Notes under the pieces: model-generated
Told to the model about the DNA's origin: nothing
The model's input: only the letters and a program-made list of their open reading frames with translations
The model's database searches: none
DNA from: an uncultured Sutterella sp.
GTDB lineage: Bacteria > Pseudomonadota > Gammaproteobacteria > Burkholderiales > Burkholderiaceae_F
Assembly: GCA_900545275.1 (NCBI GenBank)
Contig: UQYG01000001.1
Coordinates: 1 to 64,000 of the forward strand
DNA: 64,000 nt
Direction: 5' to 3'
Program-made: the position numbers and the translations under genes
Shown here: piece after piece, positions 26,437 through 35,661 of the stretch
Layout: the number at the start of each line of letters is the position of its first letter
How positions within the stretch are numbered: position 1 is the first letter of the stretch

Positions 26437-26916
26437 TCAGAACGGAACGTCGTCCTCGTCAAGCGAATCGTTCGGCACGGGGCTCGGTTTCGGAGCGGGC
26501 GCGGCGGTCGGACGGGCGGCGGGAGCGGGACGCGGCGCGCTCTCGAAACCGTCGCTCGAGGCGGAGGCGCCGGCGTTTTCGTAATCGCTGCGGCGGCCGA
26601 GCATCTGGAAGTTTTCCCCGATGATTTCCGTCGTATAGTGATCGCGTCCTTCCTGATCGGTCCACTTGCGCGTGCGCAGACGGCCTTCGACATAGATCTG
26701 GCGGCCCTTGCGCAGGTAATCGCGGGCGATTTCAGCCTGGCGGCCGAAGAAGACGACGCGGTGCCATTCGGTTTCTTCCGTCGTCTGACCGTCGGGCGTG
26801 CGGTAGCGGCGCGTCGTGGCCAGGGCGAGATTGGCGACCGCGGTGTTGCGGTCGGTGGTGAAGCGAATTTCGGGGTCACGACCGAGATTGCCGATGAGAA
26901 TGACTTTGTTGACCAT
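26437..26916 (-). CDS. ssb: Single-stranded DNA-binding protein
   Basis: OB-fold domain (about 1-110) starting MVNKVILIGNLGRDPEIRFT, with the conserved RYRTPDGQTTEETEWHRVVFFG. A Pro/Ala/Ser-rich linker leads to the acidic tip DEDDVPF that recruits replication and repair partners. 159 aa. Downstream of the MFS gene on the same strand, with the usual Burkholderiales uvrA/MFS/ssb arrangement. Confidence 0.96.
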   Translation of the reverse strand: MVNKVILIGNLGRDPEIRFTTDRNTAVANLALATTRRYRTPDGQTTEETEWHRVVFFGRQAEIARDYLRKGRQIYVEGRLRTRKWTDQEGRDHYTTEIIGENFQMLGRRSDYENAGASASSDGFESAPRPAPAARPTAAPAPKPSPVPNDSLDEDDVPF

Positions 26917-26981
26917 AATTCAACCCAAAATCAAAGTAACGTACCCAAATAAAACAAAGCCGAAGTCTCTCGAGCGGCGGA

Positions 26982-27002
26982 ATGTCCTCCGGCGGAGGAC
27001 AT
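26982..27002. repeat. Perfect inverted repeat in the ssb leader
   Basis: ATGTCCTCC-GGC-GGAGGACAT, 9-bp arms with a 3-nt loop, 66-86 nt upstream of the ssb start. No adjacent T run, so it does not look like a terminator. Each arm contains a GGAGG/CCTCC core; it may affect ssb mRNA or bind a regulator. No LexA-type CTGT-N8-ACAG box is seen. Confidence 0.5.
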
Positions 27003-27105
27003 GCTCGGCGTGAGAGTCAGCCAACCTGTGCTCGGAGATCTTCCGAAGCGAGGTTCATTCTACCGAAGGAACGCGACAATTTGTAGCGCATCGACACGCA
27101 CTTCG

Positions 27106-28332
27106 TCACCGAGTCGCGTCGGTACGCTTTTTGCGGCCGGGCTCCGACTGACCCCGGGCGACGAAGTACCAGAGGATCATGAGCAAAGCGGCTGCGACAA
27201 AGACGGTTTCGGCGCAGAAGTGCTTCGCAAGCCATCCGCCAACGGCGCCTCCCGCGAAAAGTCCGATGTTCTGCGTGGTGTTGTAAATTCCCAACGCGAG
27301 TCCCTTGCTCTCTCGGGGGGAAAATCGCGAAATGAGTCCGGGGAGGGTTGCTTCCAGCACGTTGAAGCACGTGAAAAAGAGCGCGAGGAGGAACGCGATC
27401 TCCCAGATGGAATGCATCAGGTAGGTGAAGAGCCCGAAGGTGGCGGTCATGAGAAGGATCGCCCGACGAACGAGAGTCGTGACGTTTTGCGTGCGTTCGG
27501 CCCAACGGATGGGCGCCACCATCAGCGCAAAACCGAAAAGGACCGCGGGAAGGTAGACGTACCAATGGTGCAGGACGGGAAGATCCATCGACTCGAGCCG
27601 TCCCGGCACGACGACGAAGATCGCCGTGAGCACGGCGTGAAGGGAGAATATCCCGAAATTGAGCCGCAGGAGTTCCGGGTCGAAGGCTACGTCCTGCCAG
27701 CGGCTCGTGCGCTTTTCTTCGCCCGCGGCGGACTTGGGCGGATTGGGGACGACGTAGAGAATCACGGGCAGGGCCGAAAGGGCGAGAAGGCCCGTGATGA
27801 CGAAGAGTCCCGGAACGCCGAAAAGCTCGTTCAGGGGCGGCGCGATGACGAGCGAAAGCGCGAAAGTAAGGCCGATCGAAGCCCCCACCATCGCCATGGC
27901 CTTCGTGATGACGCGCTCGCGCACGCTGTCGGAAATCATCGCCGTGACGGCGGCCGAAATGGCGCCCGCCCCCTGCAGGGCGCGGCCGAACATGACGAGG
28001 CCGATCTGATCGGCGAAGGCGGCAAGGAAACTCCCTACGGCGAAGATGAGAAGTCCGACGACGATCACGGGTTTGCGGCCCCAGCGGTCGCTGGCGACGC
28101 CGAAGGGAATCTGCAGGAGGCCTTGCGTAAGACCGTAAATGCCGAGCGTCAGACCCACGAGAAACTCGTCGTTGCCGCCGGGGATCTTGTGAGCGTAAAC
28201 CGCGAAGACGGGTAAGATAAGGAAGAGCCCGAGCATTCGAAGCGCAAAAATTCCGGCAAGGGAGGCGCTCGCCTTGATTTCCGGACGGGTCATTTTGCCC
28301 GCCTGCACATCGATTTCCTGTTCCTGGCTCAT
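27106..28332 (-). CDS. Major facilitator superfamily exporter, uvrA-linked
   Basis: Twelve predicted transmembrane helices with motif A between TM2 and TM3 (GVASDRWGRKPVIVVG) and motif C-like GRALQGAGAISAAV in TM4/5. Drug:H+ antiporter-1 style, near YajR/EmrD-like members but without the C-terminal YAM domain. 408 aa from ATG 28332; the frame is open 17 codons further upstream but toward uvrA. Substrate unknown. Divergent from uvrA and upstream of ssb. Confidence 0.88.
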   Translation of the reverse strand: MSQEQEIDVQAGKMTRPEIKASASLAGIFALRMLGLFLILPVFAVYAHKIPGGNDEFLVGLTLGIYGLTQGLLQIPFGVASDRWGRKPVIVVGLLIFAVGSFLAAFADQIGLVMFGRALQGAGAISAAVTAMISDSVRERVITKAMAMVGASIGLTFALSLVIAPPLNELFGVPGLFVITGLLALSALPVILYVVPNPPKSAAGEEKRTSRWQDVAFDPELLRLNFGIFSLHAVLTAIFVVVPGRLESMDLPVLHHWYVYLPAVLFGFALMVAPIRWAERTQNVTTLVRRAILLMTATFGLFTYLMHSIWEIAFLLALFFTCFNVLEATLPGLISRFSPRESKGLALGIYNTTQNIGLFAGGAVGGWLAKHFCAETVFVAAALLMILWYFVARGQSEPGRKKRTDATR

Positions 28333-28406
28333 TTTGCGATTTCTGTTTGGTTGGAAAGGTGCAAAGTCTAACGGAGCCGCCAAGCCCTTTTCCTTAAGGA
28401 ACCGAG

Positions 28407-31190
28407 ATGCCGAATCCTAAAGTCATTCGTGTGCGGGGAGCGCGCACGCACAACCTGAAGAACGTCTCGGTGGAGATTCCGCTCAATGCCGTGACGGTCA
28501 TCTCGGGCGTATCGGGCTCGGGGAAGAGTTCGCTCGCCTTCGATACGCTCTACGCCGAGGCGCAGAGACGATACGTGGAGAGCCTTTCGATTCGAGCGCG
28601 GCAGGCGATGGATCTTCTGCCGAGGGCGGATGTGGAGACGATTGATAATCTCCCCGCCGCCGTTGCGATCGAACAAAAGACTTTGGTGAGAAATCCCCGC
28701 TCCACCGTCGGCACGATTACGGAACTCTCCGACGCGCTGCGTCTGCTTTTCGCCCGTACGGGACAGCCCTTCTGCCCGGAACACGGTGAACCCCTTTCCG
28801 CGCAGACCGTAGCGGAAATGGTCGAGCGCACGCTAGAACGATCCGTCGAGTTGCGGATTCTCATTACCGCACCGCTTTCGCAGTCGGACGAAGTGACGGT
28901 CCGCCGACTCGCGCCCTGGAGCGCGAAGGGTTATACGCGCTTCGTGGCCGAGGGCGTCGTGCACGAAATGGAAGAGGCGGTCGACCTGCCGGAGCGCACC
29001 GCGTCGCTTGAACTCGTCGTTGACCGCTTGCGCGTGCGAGATGAGCAGCGCGAGCGTTTGGCCGAAAGTTTCGAGTCTGCCGCCAAAATCGGAAACGGCC
29101 GCGTCCTCGTGCGGGAAATGGATTCGCGGACCCTCTACGGATTTTCGACGAACTTCGCCTGCCCCGTCTGCGACTACCGCTCCCCGCTTTTGGAACCGAA
29201 ACTCTTCTCTCCGAACCATCCTTTGGGTTGCTGTCCGGAATGCGGTGGCACGGGGGAGAAATCGTTTTTTGCACTCGAAGCTCTCGTGGAAGACGAGGGA
29301 AAGTCGCTCGAAGCGGGGGCTCTGCGGGGGTGGAATCCTTCTTCGGGCGTACGGTGGACTTCTGTGGAGGAGGCCTGCCGGCGTCTCGACATCGACACGG
29401 GGCGACCGTGGAAGATGCTCGCCGAGGAGCAGCGCGATGCGCTCTGGTCGGGACGGGAATCGGTGTACGAAGGAATCCGCAGTGAGCTCGAGGCGGCCTG
29501 GCGCACCGGTGACGCCGCCCTGCAAAAGGGACTGTCGGACTATCGCAGACTTCGGCCCTGTCGAACCTGCGGCGGCTCGGGAATCGGTCTTTACGGGCGA
29601 AGCGTCTGGATCGGAGAGGGAGAGATGCGCAGGACGTTTCCGGAAATTCTCTCTATGCCGCTTGCGGATCTCGCCCGGTATTTCGAAGACTATTCCGTTT
29701 CGGGCGGCAAGACTGTCGTGGCGACGCCCCTTCTTGCGCTCATCCGCGACCGTCTGCGTTTTCTCCTATTGGTGGGGGTTCCATATCTGACGCTCGGGCG
29801 CTCCGCCGACACGCTCTCGGGGGGCGAAGCGCAGCGGATTCGGTTGGCGGGTCAGCTCGGCTCGGGGCTCACGGGCGTGCTCTACGTTCTCGACGAGCCG
29901 AGCGTGGGCCTGCATCCGCGGGACAACGACCGCCTCATTCGAGCGATCCGCAATCTGCAGGAGCAGGGAAACACCGTCGTGATGGTCGAACACGACGAAA
30001 CGGTGATGAAAACGGCCGACTGGCTTGTCGACATGGGGCCGGGCGCGGGAGAAACGGGCGGTGAACTGCTCGCCGCGGGCCGACCGGAGGACGTGGCCCG
30101 AAACGAGCGGTCGCTCACGGGACGGTTTTTGTCGGGCCGCGCCGATTTCGGCGAAAAACGCCCGCGGCGCAGGCCCAGTCGCTTCCTGCGCCTCGTCGGC
30201 GCGAAGGGGCACAACCTGCAGGGCGTTACGCTTTCGATTCCCGAGGGTCTTTTCGTGGCCGTCACCGGGGTGTCGGGCGCGGGAAAGTCGTCGCTCGTCA
30301 ACGACACGCTTTGCCGGGCGCTGAGAAACCGATACATGGGCGCACGCGAGGAGGTTCTCCCCTTCGAGCGGATCGAAAACGCCGATCTCTTCGACAAGAT
30401 TCTCACGGTTGACGCCTCGCCCGTCGGTCGGACGCCGCGCTCCAACGTGGCGACCTTCGCCGGCCTCTACGGTCCCGTTCGCGAGGTGTTTGCTTCGACG
30501 CTCACCGCAAAGGAGCGCGGGTACGACGCCAACCGCTTCAGCTTCAACGTCAAGGGGGGACGCTGCGAAGCCTGCGGCGGAGACGGCGTCGTTCGGGTCG
30601 CCATGCAGTTTTTGCCCGACGTCTACGTGCCCTGCGACGTCTGTCACGGAGAGCGCTTCAACCGCGAAACACTCGAAGTCCGCTACAAGGGCCTCAATAT
30701 CAGCGAAGTGCTTGCGCTTACGGTGGAGGAGGCTTCGGACGTTTTCGCCAATCATCCGGCGCTCAAGCGGCGACTCGCGTTGCTCACGGAAGTGGGGCTT
30801 GGTTACATTCGGCTCGGACAGAGCGCGCCGAGTCTCTCGGGCGGCGAGGCGCAGCGCCTGAAACTTGCGACGGAACTGGCGAGGCCGAGTACGGGAAGAA
30901 CGCTCTTCGTTCTTGACGAACCGACGGTGGGCCTGCACCCGGCCGACGTAGCAAAGCTTTTGCAGACTCTTGACCGTTTGGTCGAGGCGGGCAACACCGT
31001 GCTGGTTGTGGAGCACGACCCGCGCGTCATCGCCTTTGCCGACCGGGTGGTGGAACTCGGCCCCGAGGGCGGCGCCGCAGGCGGTCGGATCATGGCCGAA
31101 GGAACGCCCGAGGAACTGGCCGCGGGCGATACGCCCACGGCGCCTTATCTGCGCGACATTTTGGGAGTAGAAAAAGAATGCGGTGTTTAA
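28407..31190 (+). CDS. uvrA: Excinuclease ABC subunit A
   Basis: Damage-recognition ATPase of nucleotide excision repair. Two ABC modules with Walker A GVSGSGKSS (about 32) and GVSGAGKSS (about 625), signatures LSGGEAQRIRLA and LSGGEAQRLKLA, and zinc modules CPVCDY...CCPECGG and CEACGG...CDVCHG. 927 aa, family length about 940. AAGGAACCGAG precedes the ATG. The last 13 nt overlap the next gene. No SOS box is evident in the 74-nt divergent spacer. Confidence 0.97.
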   Translation: MPNPKVIRVRGARTHNLKNVSVEIPLNAVTVISGVSGSGKSSLAFDTLYAEAQRRYVESLSIRARQAMDLLPRADVETIDNLPAAVAIEQKTLVRNPRSTVGTITELSDALRLLFARTGQPFCPEHGEPLSAQTVAEMVERTLERSVELRILITAPLSQSDEVTVRRLAPWSAKGYTRFVAEGVVHEMEEAVDLPERTASLELVVDRLRVRDEQRERLAESFESAAKIGNGRVLVREMDSRTLYGFSTNFACPVCDYRSPLLEPKLFSPNHPLGCCPECGGTGEKSFFALEALVEDEGKSLEAGALRGWNPSSGVRWTSVEEACRRLDIDTGRPWKMLAEEQRDALWSGRESVYEGIRSELEAAWRTGDAALQKGLSDYRRLRPCRTCGGSGIGLYGRSVWIGEGEMRRTFPEILSMPLADLARYFEDYSVSGGKTVVATPLLALIRDRLRFLLLVGVPYLTLGRSADTLSGGEAQRIRLAGQLGSGLTGVLYVLDEPSVGLHPRDNDRLIRAIRNLQEQGNTVVMVEHDETVMKTADWLVDMGPGAGETGGELLAAGRPEDVARNERSLTGRFLSGRADFGEKRPRRRPSRFLRLVGAKGHNLQGVTLSIPEGLFVAVTGVSGAGKSSLVNDTLCRALRNRYMGAREEVLPFERIENADLFDKILTVDASPVGRTPRSNVATFAGLYGPVREVFASTLTAKERGYDANRFSFNVKGGRCEACGGDGVVRVAMQFLPDVYVPCDVCHGERFNRETLEVRYKGLNISEVLALTVEEASDVFANHPALKRRLALLTEVGLGYIRLGQSAPSLSGGEAQRLKLATELARPSTGRTLFVLDEPTVGLHPADVAKLLQTLDRLVEAGNTVLVVEHDPRVIAFADRVVELGPEGGAAGGRIMAEGTPEELAAGDTPTAPYLRDILGVEKECGV

Positions 31191-32122
31191 TTACGGGGGC
31201 GGACGGACGACTCGGGCGCGCCCTCTCGCGGGCGGCGGCAACAAGGCCCGACCTGACGGTTTGGAGTCTCCCGAAGGGTCGGCTCGATATTACGAGTCGC
31301 TCCGCGCTCGAGCGGTGCATGAGCGCGTTTCGACCCGATTGGGTCGTAAACGCCGCCGCGGTGACGCGCGCGCCCGAAGGCCGACTCTACGAATACGGAC
31401 GCGTGAATGCGGAGGGTGCCGGATTCGTCGCCGAAGCAGCCCGGGCCGCGGGAACGAGAATTCTGCAGGTCAGCACGGACTACGTGTTTTCTGGGGAAGG
31501 TGAGGCGCCCTGGTGCGAACGGGATCGTCCTTCGGCACGGGGGCCTTACGGGCGCTCCAAGGAAGAAGGCGAGTACGCCGTGCTGCGTTCGGGCGCCGCG
31601 GGCTACATCGTGCGCGCGGGGTGGCTGCATTCGGGAGAGCGCGACTTCGTCGATGCGATCCTCACCAAGGCCGCCCGGGGCGAAGCTCTGCGCGTCGTCG
31701 ACAAACAGGTGGGAAAACCCTCCGAAACGGATGCGTTTGCGGCGTGGCTCCTGCGCGTCCTGACGGAATATCCCGAACCCCGAGGGATGGAAATCGAACA
31801 CTACGTCGAGCGGGGCGATTATGTTTCTCGCCTGGAGGAGGCACGCTTCATTCTCTCCTCTGCGCTTCGTCACGACGAAGCGCACGCCGGGGTCTGGAGC
31901 GCGGCGCTTTCGGGACTCTCGGCCGCTCCACTCGCTGATCCCGCTCAACCGGCCAATTGCCGGCTAGTCTGTGGAAAAACGAAAGGGATCTCGGAAATTC
32001 CTACGGAGAGTTGGCAAAATGGTGTGGATAACTCTGTTATCAAGTGGTTGTCGCTTTCCGCGAACCTGTGGATAACTTCTTCGGTGAGGAAAAAGGCGCC
32101 GCCGCCCGAAGCCGAACGGTGA
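31178..32122 (+). CDS. RmlD-like NAD(P)-dependent sugar-nucleotide reductase
   Basis: SDR fold: nucleotide-binding GADGRLGRALSRA at residues 7-19, STDYVFSG with the active Ser/Thr, and catalytic YGRSK (Y-x3-K). These match dTDP-4-dehydrorhamnose reductase (RmlD). 314 aa; the C-terminal PANCRLVCGKTK resembles the RmlD end, but the last 30 or so residues have no clear family similarity and overlap the DnaA-box-like sites. No rmlA, rmlB or rmlC nearby, so the substrate is uncertain. Overlaps uvrA by 13 nt; convergent with galE, 13 nt apart. Confidence 0.8.
   Translation: MRCLITGADGRLGRALSRAAATRPDLTVWSLPKGRLDITSRSALERCMSAFRPDWVVNAAAVTRAPEGRLYEYGRVNAEGAGFVAEAARAAGTRILQVSTDYVFSGEGEAPWCERDRPSARGPYGRSKEEGEYAVLRSGAAGYIVRAGWLHSGERDFVDAILTKAARGEALRVVDKQVGKPSETDAFAAWLLRVLTEYPEPRGMEIEHYVERGDYVSRLEEARFILSSALRHDEAHAGVWSAALSGLSAAPLADPAQPANCRLVCGKTKGISEIPTESWQNGVDNSVIKWLSLSANLWITSSVRKKAPPPEAER
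31970..32075 (+). other. Cluster of DnaA-box-like 9-mers
   Basis: TGTGGATAA, the reverse complement of the consensus DnaA box TTATCCACA, occurs exactly at 32023-32031 and 32067-32075. A one-mismatch copy, TGTGGAAAA, is at 31970-31978, in the same orientation. GATAAC-TCT-GTTATC forms an inverted repeat around 32027-32041. The stretch is visibly more AT-rich than its surroundings. It lies inside the last codons of the RmlD-like gene. Could be an origin part or a DnaA-binding reservoir; function not shown. Confidence 0.55.
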
Positions 32123-32135
32123 CGCCCAAGAAGGA

Positions 32136-33140
32136 TCAGTTTTCGAGCATCGACTCGAAGCGCCAAGCGTCGCGGCACATGTCGTCAATGTCGTAGCGGG
32201 CCCGCCAACCGAGAAGTTTTTCGGCGCGTGAAGGATCGCCCCAGTTCGCGGCGATGTCGCCTTCGCGGCGCGGAACGATTTCAAACGGAATTTTTTGTCC
32301 GCTCGCCTTTTCGAAGGCGCGGATGACTTCCAGAACGCTGTAGCCGCGTCCGCAGCCGAGGTTGATCGCGATCCAACCCGGATGCGTCGTAACGTAGGGG
32401 AGCGCCTTCACGTGTCCTTCGGCCAGATCCATGACGTGAATGTAGTCGCGCACGCCCGTGCCGTCGGGCGTAGGGTAGTCGTTGCCGAAGACGCGGACCT
32501 TGGGAAGACGTCCGTGCGCAACGCGCGCCACATAAGGAAGGAGATTGTTCGGGATGCCGTTGGGGTCTTCGCCGATGAGTCCCGAGGGATGCGCTCCGAT
32601 CGGATTGAAGTAGCGCAGACAGACGACGCGCAGTTCGGGATCCGCCTTGGCGCAGTCGGCAAGAATCTGTTCGATGTGCAGTTTCGTGCGGCCGTACGGG
32701 TTGGTGGCTTCTCCCGTGGGCATCTCCTCCGTGAGCGGAAGCGACATGGGCGTGCCGTAAACGGTGGAGGACGAACTGAAGATAAGGGACTTCACGCCTT
32801 CGGCCCGCATCGCTTCGAGAAGCCGCAGTGTGCCGACGATATTGTTGTCGTAGTATTCGAGGGGTTTTTCCACCGATTCGCCGACTGCCTTGAGCCCGGC
32901 GAAGTGAATGACGGCCTCGATGCGGTGATCGTGAAGGGCGCGCCGCATGGCTTCTTCGTCGCGAATGTCGCCGATCACGAGTTCGGCACGGCGCCCGGTG
33001 ATGCGCTCGAGCCGATCGACGACTTCGGCGCGGCTGTTGGAGAGGTTGTCGTAGAGCACGACGTCGTGTCCGGCTTCGAGGAGAAGCGCGGCGGTGTGCG
33101 AACCGATGAAGCCGGTGCCGCCCGTGAGAAGAATGCGCAT
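32136..33140 (-). CDS. galE: UDP-glucose 4-epimerase
   Basis: Interconverts UDP-glucose and UDP-galactose for LPS and other glycans. Rossmann motif GGTGFIGSHTA at residues 7-17, Ser/Thr of SSSSTVYG, catalytic YGRTK (Y-x3-K), and the substrate-loop NNLLPYVARVA. 334 aa from ATG 33140; the frame stays open upstream but without family features. Stands alone, convergent with the RmlD-like gene and divergent from the patatin gene. Confidence 0.95.
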   Translation of the reverse strand: MRILLTGGTGFIGSHTAALLLEAGHDVVLYDNLSNSRAEVVDRLERITGRRAELVIGDIRDEEAMRRALHDHRIEAVIHFAGLKAVGESVEKPLEYYDNNIVGTLRLLEAMRAEGVKSLIFSSSSTVYGTPMSLPLTEEMPTGEATNPYGRTKLHIEQILADCAKADPELRVVCLRYFNPIGAHPSGLIGEDPNGIPNNLLPYVARVAHGRLPKVRVFGNDYPTPDGTGVRDYIHVMDLAEGHVKALPYVTTHPGWIAINLGCGRGYSVLEVIRAFEKASGQKIPFEIVPRREGDIAANWGDPSRAEKLLGWRARYDIDDMCRDAWRFESMLEN

Positions 33141-33396
33141 GAATGAAATCCCGTAGACGGGGAGACGTTTCGAAATTGAGAACGCAACCCCCATTACACT
33201 TAAAAGGTCGATTTCTTCCTCTGCTCGTCGCTGCCGAGGAGAGGAAGAGAGAAAGATTCCCTGAGATTGTATCCGTTTGACGAGGCGTTTCCTGCGTGGT
33301 GCGTTCCCGAAACAACGGAGAGATCCGTTCGAACCTGAGGAGGAGGCGGCGCGTTTTTCCCCGTCGGAAGACGGGGAGGACGCGACCGACAGCGTT

Positions 33397-35658
33397 ATGA
33401 ACTTTCGCTCGGCGGCTGGCCCGATGACGGCGGCGATGGCGGTATTACTATTGTTCGGACAAAACGCGTGGGCCAAGACGCCCGAGGAAGTGCGCGCCGC
33501 GTGCCGGGCTCAGGGTCGTCCCTGCGTCGGACTCGTGCTCTCGGGCGGCGGCGCCCGGGGCTTTTCGCACGTGGGCGTTCTCAAGGTCCTCGAAGAACTG
33601 AACGTCAAGATCGACGTGGTGACGGGAACCTCCATGGGTTCGATGGTGGGCGGCGCCTATGCGGCGGGGTACAGTGCCGACGAGGTCGGCAAAATCGTGC
33701 TCGGCGTCGATTGGGACAAAATGCTCGCCCTGCGCGGCGAGCGTCGGTACATTCCGTGGCTGCAGAAGCTCGACGATTACTCCGGCCTCACTACGGGCGG
33801 ACTCAAAATTGACCGGGCCGGCCACGTGCGTTTGCCCGAAGAGGTCTTTCCCTCGCAGGAACTCGACATTTTTCTCTCCAAGCACGTCGGAGCGGTCAAT
33901 CACATCCAGGACCTCTCGAATCTTGCCATTCCCTTTGCGGCGCCTGCGACGGACCTCGTGAACGGGCGCCGCGTCGTGATGCAGAAGAACTGCACGCTGC
34001 GCGAGGCGATGCGCGCATCCATGTCGGTGCCCGCCGCATTCGCTCCTGTGGAATACCAAGGAATGCTGCTTGTGGACGGAGGACTCGTCGACAATCTGCC
34101 CGTGGAACTCGCTCGGGAGCTCGGCGCCGACATCGTCATCGCCGTGAATGCCGGAACTCCCCTGGCCAAGCGCGAGGAAATCACGAATTTCCTCGACGTT
34201 TCGGCGCAGATGGTGAATCTGCTCACGGAGCAGAGCGTGCGCCGGTCGATGGAGCAGTTGACGGAGCGCGACATTCTGATCACGCCCGATTTGTCGGCCT
34301 TCACGAGCGCGGACCTCAAAAAGAGCCCCGCCATCATCGACGCGGGTTACGAGGCGGCACTTAAGGTAAAGGACCGTCTGGCGAAGCTTTCGTCCAATCC
34401 CGCACTCTATGCGGCCTGGAACGAGCAGCATCTCGCGGGCATGCCGAGGCGGGCTTCGGAAGAGACGAAGGTCCGCATTGCGGACGTGCGCGTCGAAGGG
34501 CTCACCACGGTCAATCCGGAAGCCGTCGTTGCGATGGCCAATCTGCCGCGCGAGCGCGATGTCTCGAATGAAGAGGTGGCCGACTCGGCCCGCCGGATTT
34601 GGGCTTCGGGCGACTTCACGCAGGTGACGTATTCCTTTGAGCCGGGGCCCGACGGCACGGCGGTGCTGGTGCTCAAGCCTCAGGAACTCAAACCCGGGTA
34701 TTCCTCCATCCGCTTCGGCGGGGCCGTCGAGTCGGACTTTCGTGACCACTCGGACTTTAATCTGATCCTCTCGCACACCTGGGGGTGGATGAACTCCTGG
34801 GGCGGACAGTGGCGCAATCAGGTGCAGCTGGGCGAAACCAAGGGGTTCTCGAGCGAATTCGTGCAACCGCTGGGGCCGGGATCGCCCTGGTTTCTTATGC
34901 CGAGACTGAGCTTTGAAGAGACAAGCTACGACGTCTATCAGGACGGAAAGGCCCGACACCGCTGGAGCAATGAGGAGTATCGCGCGCAGGTGCGGCTCGG
35001 ACGGGAATTGTGGGATCTCGGCGTGATTGCGGGCGGCGTGGGCTGGGTCAACCGCGACACGACGCGGGTGATCGGTTCGGCACCGGAAGGCGGAAGCCGC
35101 TCTTCCGGGGTCGCAATGGCGGACCTCTACCTGGACACGCTCGACCGGGTCGCCTTCCCGACCAGGGGGTGGAGTCTTTCCGCCTCGTGGGAACTCTCCG
35201 AAGGAGACGCCGCTGGTGACGCGGGCGGCCACAATTCGTACGAGGTGAGCTTCAAGATGCCCGTTTCCTTCGGGCGCTGGACGGCTACGGGCACGTTTGA
35301 AGCGGGCCGTTCCACCCGACACGGCGAATACCAGTTGGGCGGAGCGGGGCATCTCTCCGGCAGTCCCGACGGCCGATGGTCGGGGTCCGACAAGCAGTTC
35401 GGGTCGATCGGGCTTGCGCGGAACATGTCGGATCAGCTCGACATCGGGATGCCCGTGTGGTTCGGAGGCTCTCTCGAAGCGGGGCGGGCTTGGAACCGCT
35501 CCGAGTCCTCCGAATATGATTCGTCCTACGACGACTGGAAAAAGGCCATATCGCTCTACGTGGGGCTCGACACCTACGTCGGCCCCGTGTATCTCCTCTG
35601 GGGGAAAACCTTTGGAGAGGACTGCGGGCTTTATTTCCGCTGGGGGTACATGCACTGA
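33397..35658 (+). CDS. Patatin-like phospholipase with POTRA-like and beta-barrel domains (PlpD/type Vd style)
   Basis: Signal peptide about 1-26 (MAVLLLFGQNAWA). A patatin domain follows with oxyanion SGGGARG, nucleophile Ser in GTSMG and catalytic Asp in DGGLVDN. A POTRA-like segment starts at about residue 350 (KVRIADVRVEGLTTVNPEAV). The C-terminal half is a BamA/Omp85-like barrel ending in an aromatic residue-rich strand. 753 aa. This is the layout of PlpD-type autotransporter lipases, which place the lipase at the cell surface. Start ATG 33397 chosen for the signal peptide; GTG/ATG alternatives at 33277 (TTG) and 33424 exist. Confidence 0.88.
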   Translation: MNFRSAAGPMTAAMAVLLLFGQNAWAKTPEEVRAACRAQGRPCVGLVLSGGGARGFSHVGVLKVLEELNVKIDVVTGTSMGSMVGGAYAAGYSADEVGKIVLGVDWDKMLALRGERRYIPWLQKLDDYSGLTTGGLKIDRAGHVRLPEEVFPSQELDIFLSKHVGAVNHIQDLSNLAIPFAAPATDLVNGRRVVMQKNCTLREAMRASMSVPAAFAPVEYQGMLLVDGGLVDNLPVELARELGADIVIAVNAGTPLAKREEITNFLDVSAQMVNLLTEQSVRRSMEQLTERDILITPDLSAFTSADLKKSPAIIDAGYEAALKVKDRLAKLSSNPALYAAWNEQHLAGMPRRASEETKVRIADVRVEGLTTVNPEAVVAMANLPRERDVSNEEVADSARRIWASGDFTQVTYSFEPGPDGTAVLVLKPQELKPGYSSIRFGGAVESDFRDHSDFNLILSHTWGWMNSWGGQWRNQVQLGETKGFSSEFVQPLGPGSPWFLMPRLSFEETSYDVYQDGKARHRWSNEEYRAQVRLGRELWDLGVIAGGVGWVNRDTTRVIGSAPEGGSRSSGVAMADLYLDTLDRVAFPTRGWSLSASWELSEGDAAGDAGGHNSYEVSFKMPVSFGRWTATGTFEAGRSTRHGEYQLGGAGHLSGSPDGRWSGSDKQFGSIGLARNMSDQLDIGMPVWFGGSLEAGRAWNRSESSEYDSSYDDWKKAISLYVGLDTYVGPVYLLWGKTFGEDCGLYFRWGYMH

Positions 35659-35661
35659 GCC

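Noticed and set aside
28333..28406. SOS (LexA) box in front of uvrA
   Set aside because: No CTGT-N8-ACAG-like sequence found in the spacer.
33448..35655. 735-codon reverse-strand frame opposite the patatin gene
   Set aside because: Arg/His-rich with no recognisable domain, while the forward frame has signal peptide, patatin and barrel features.
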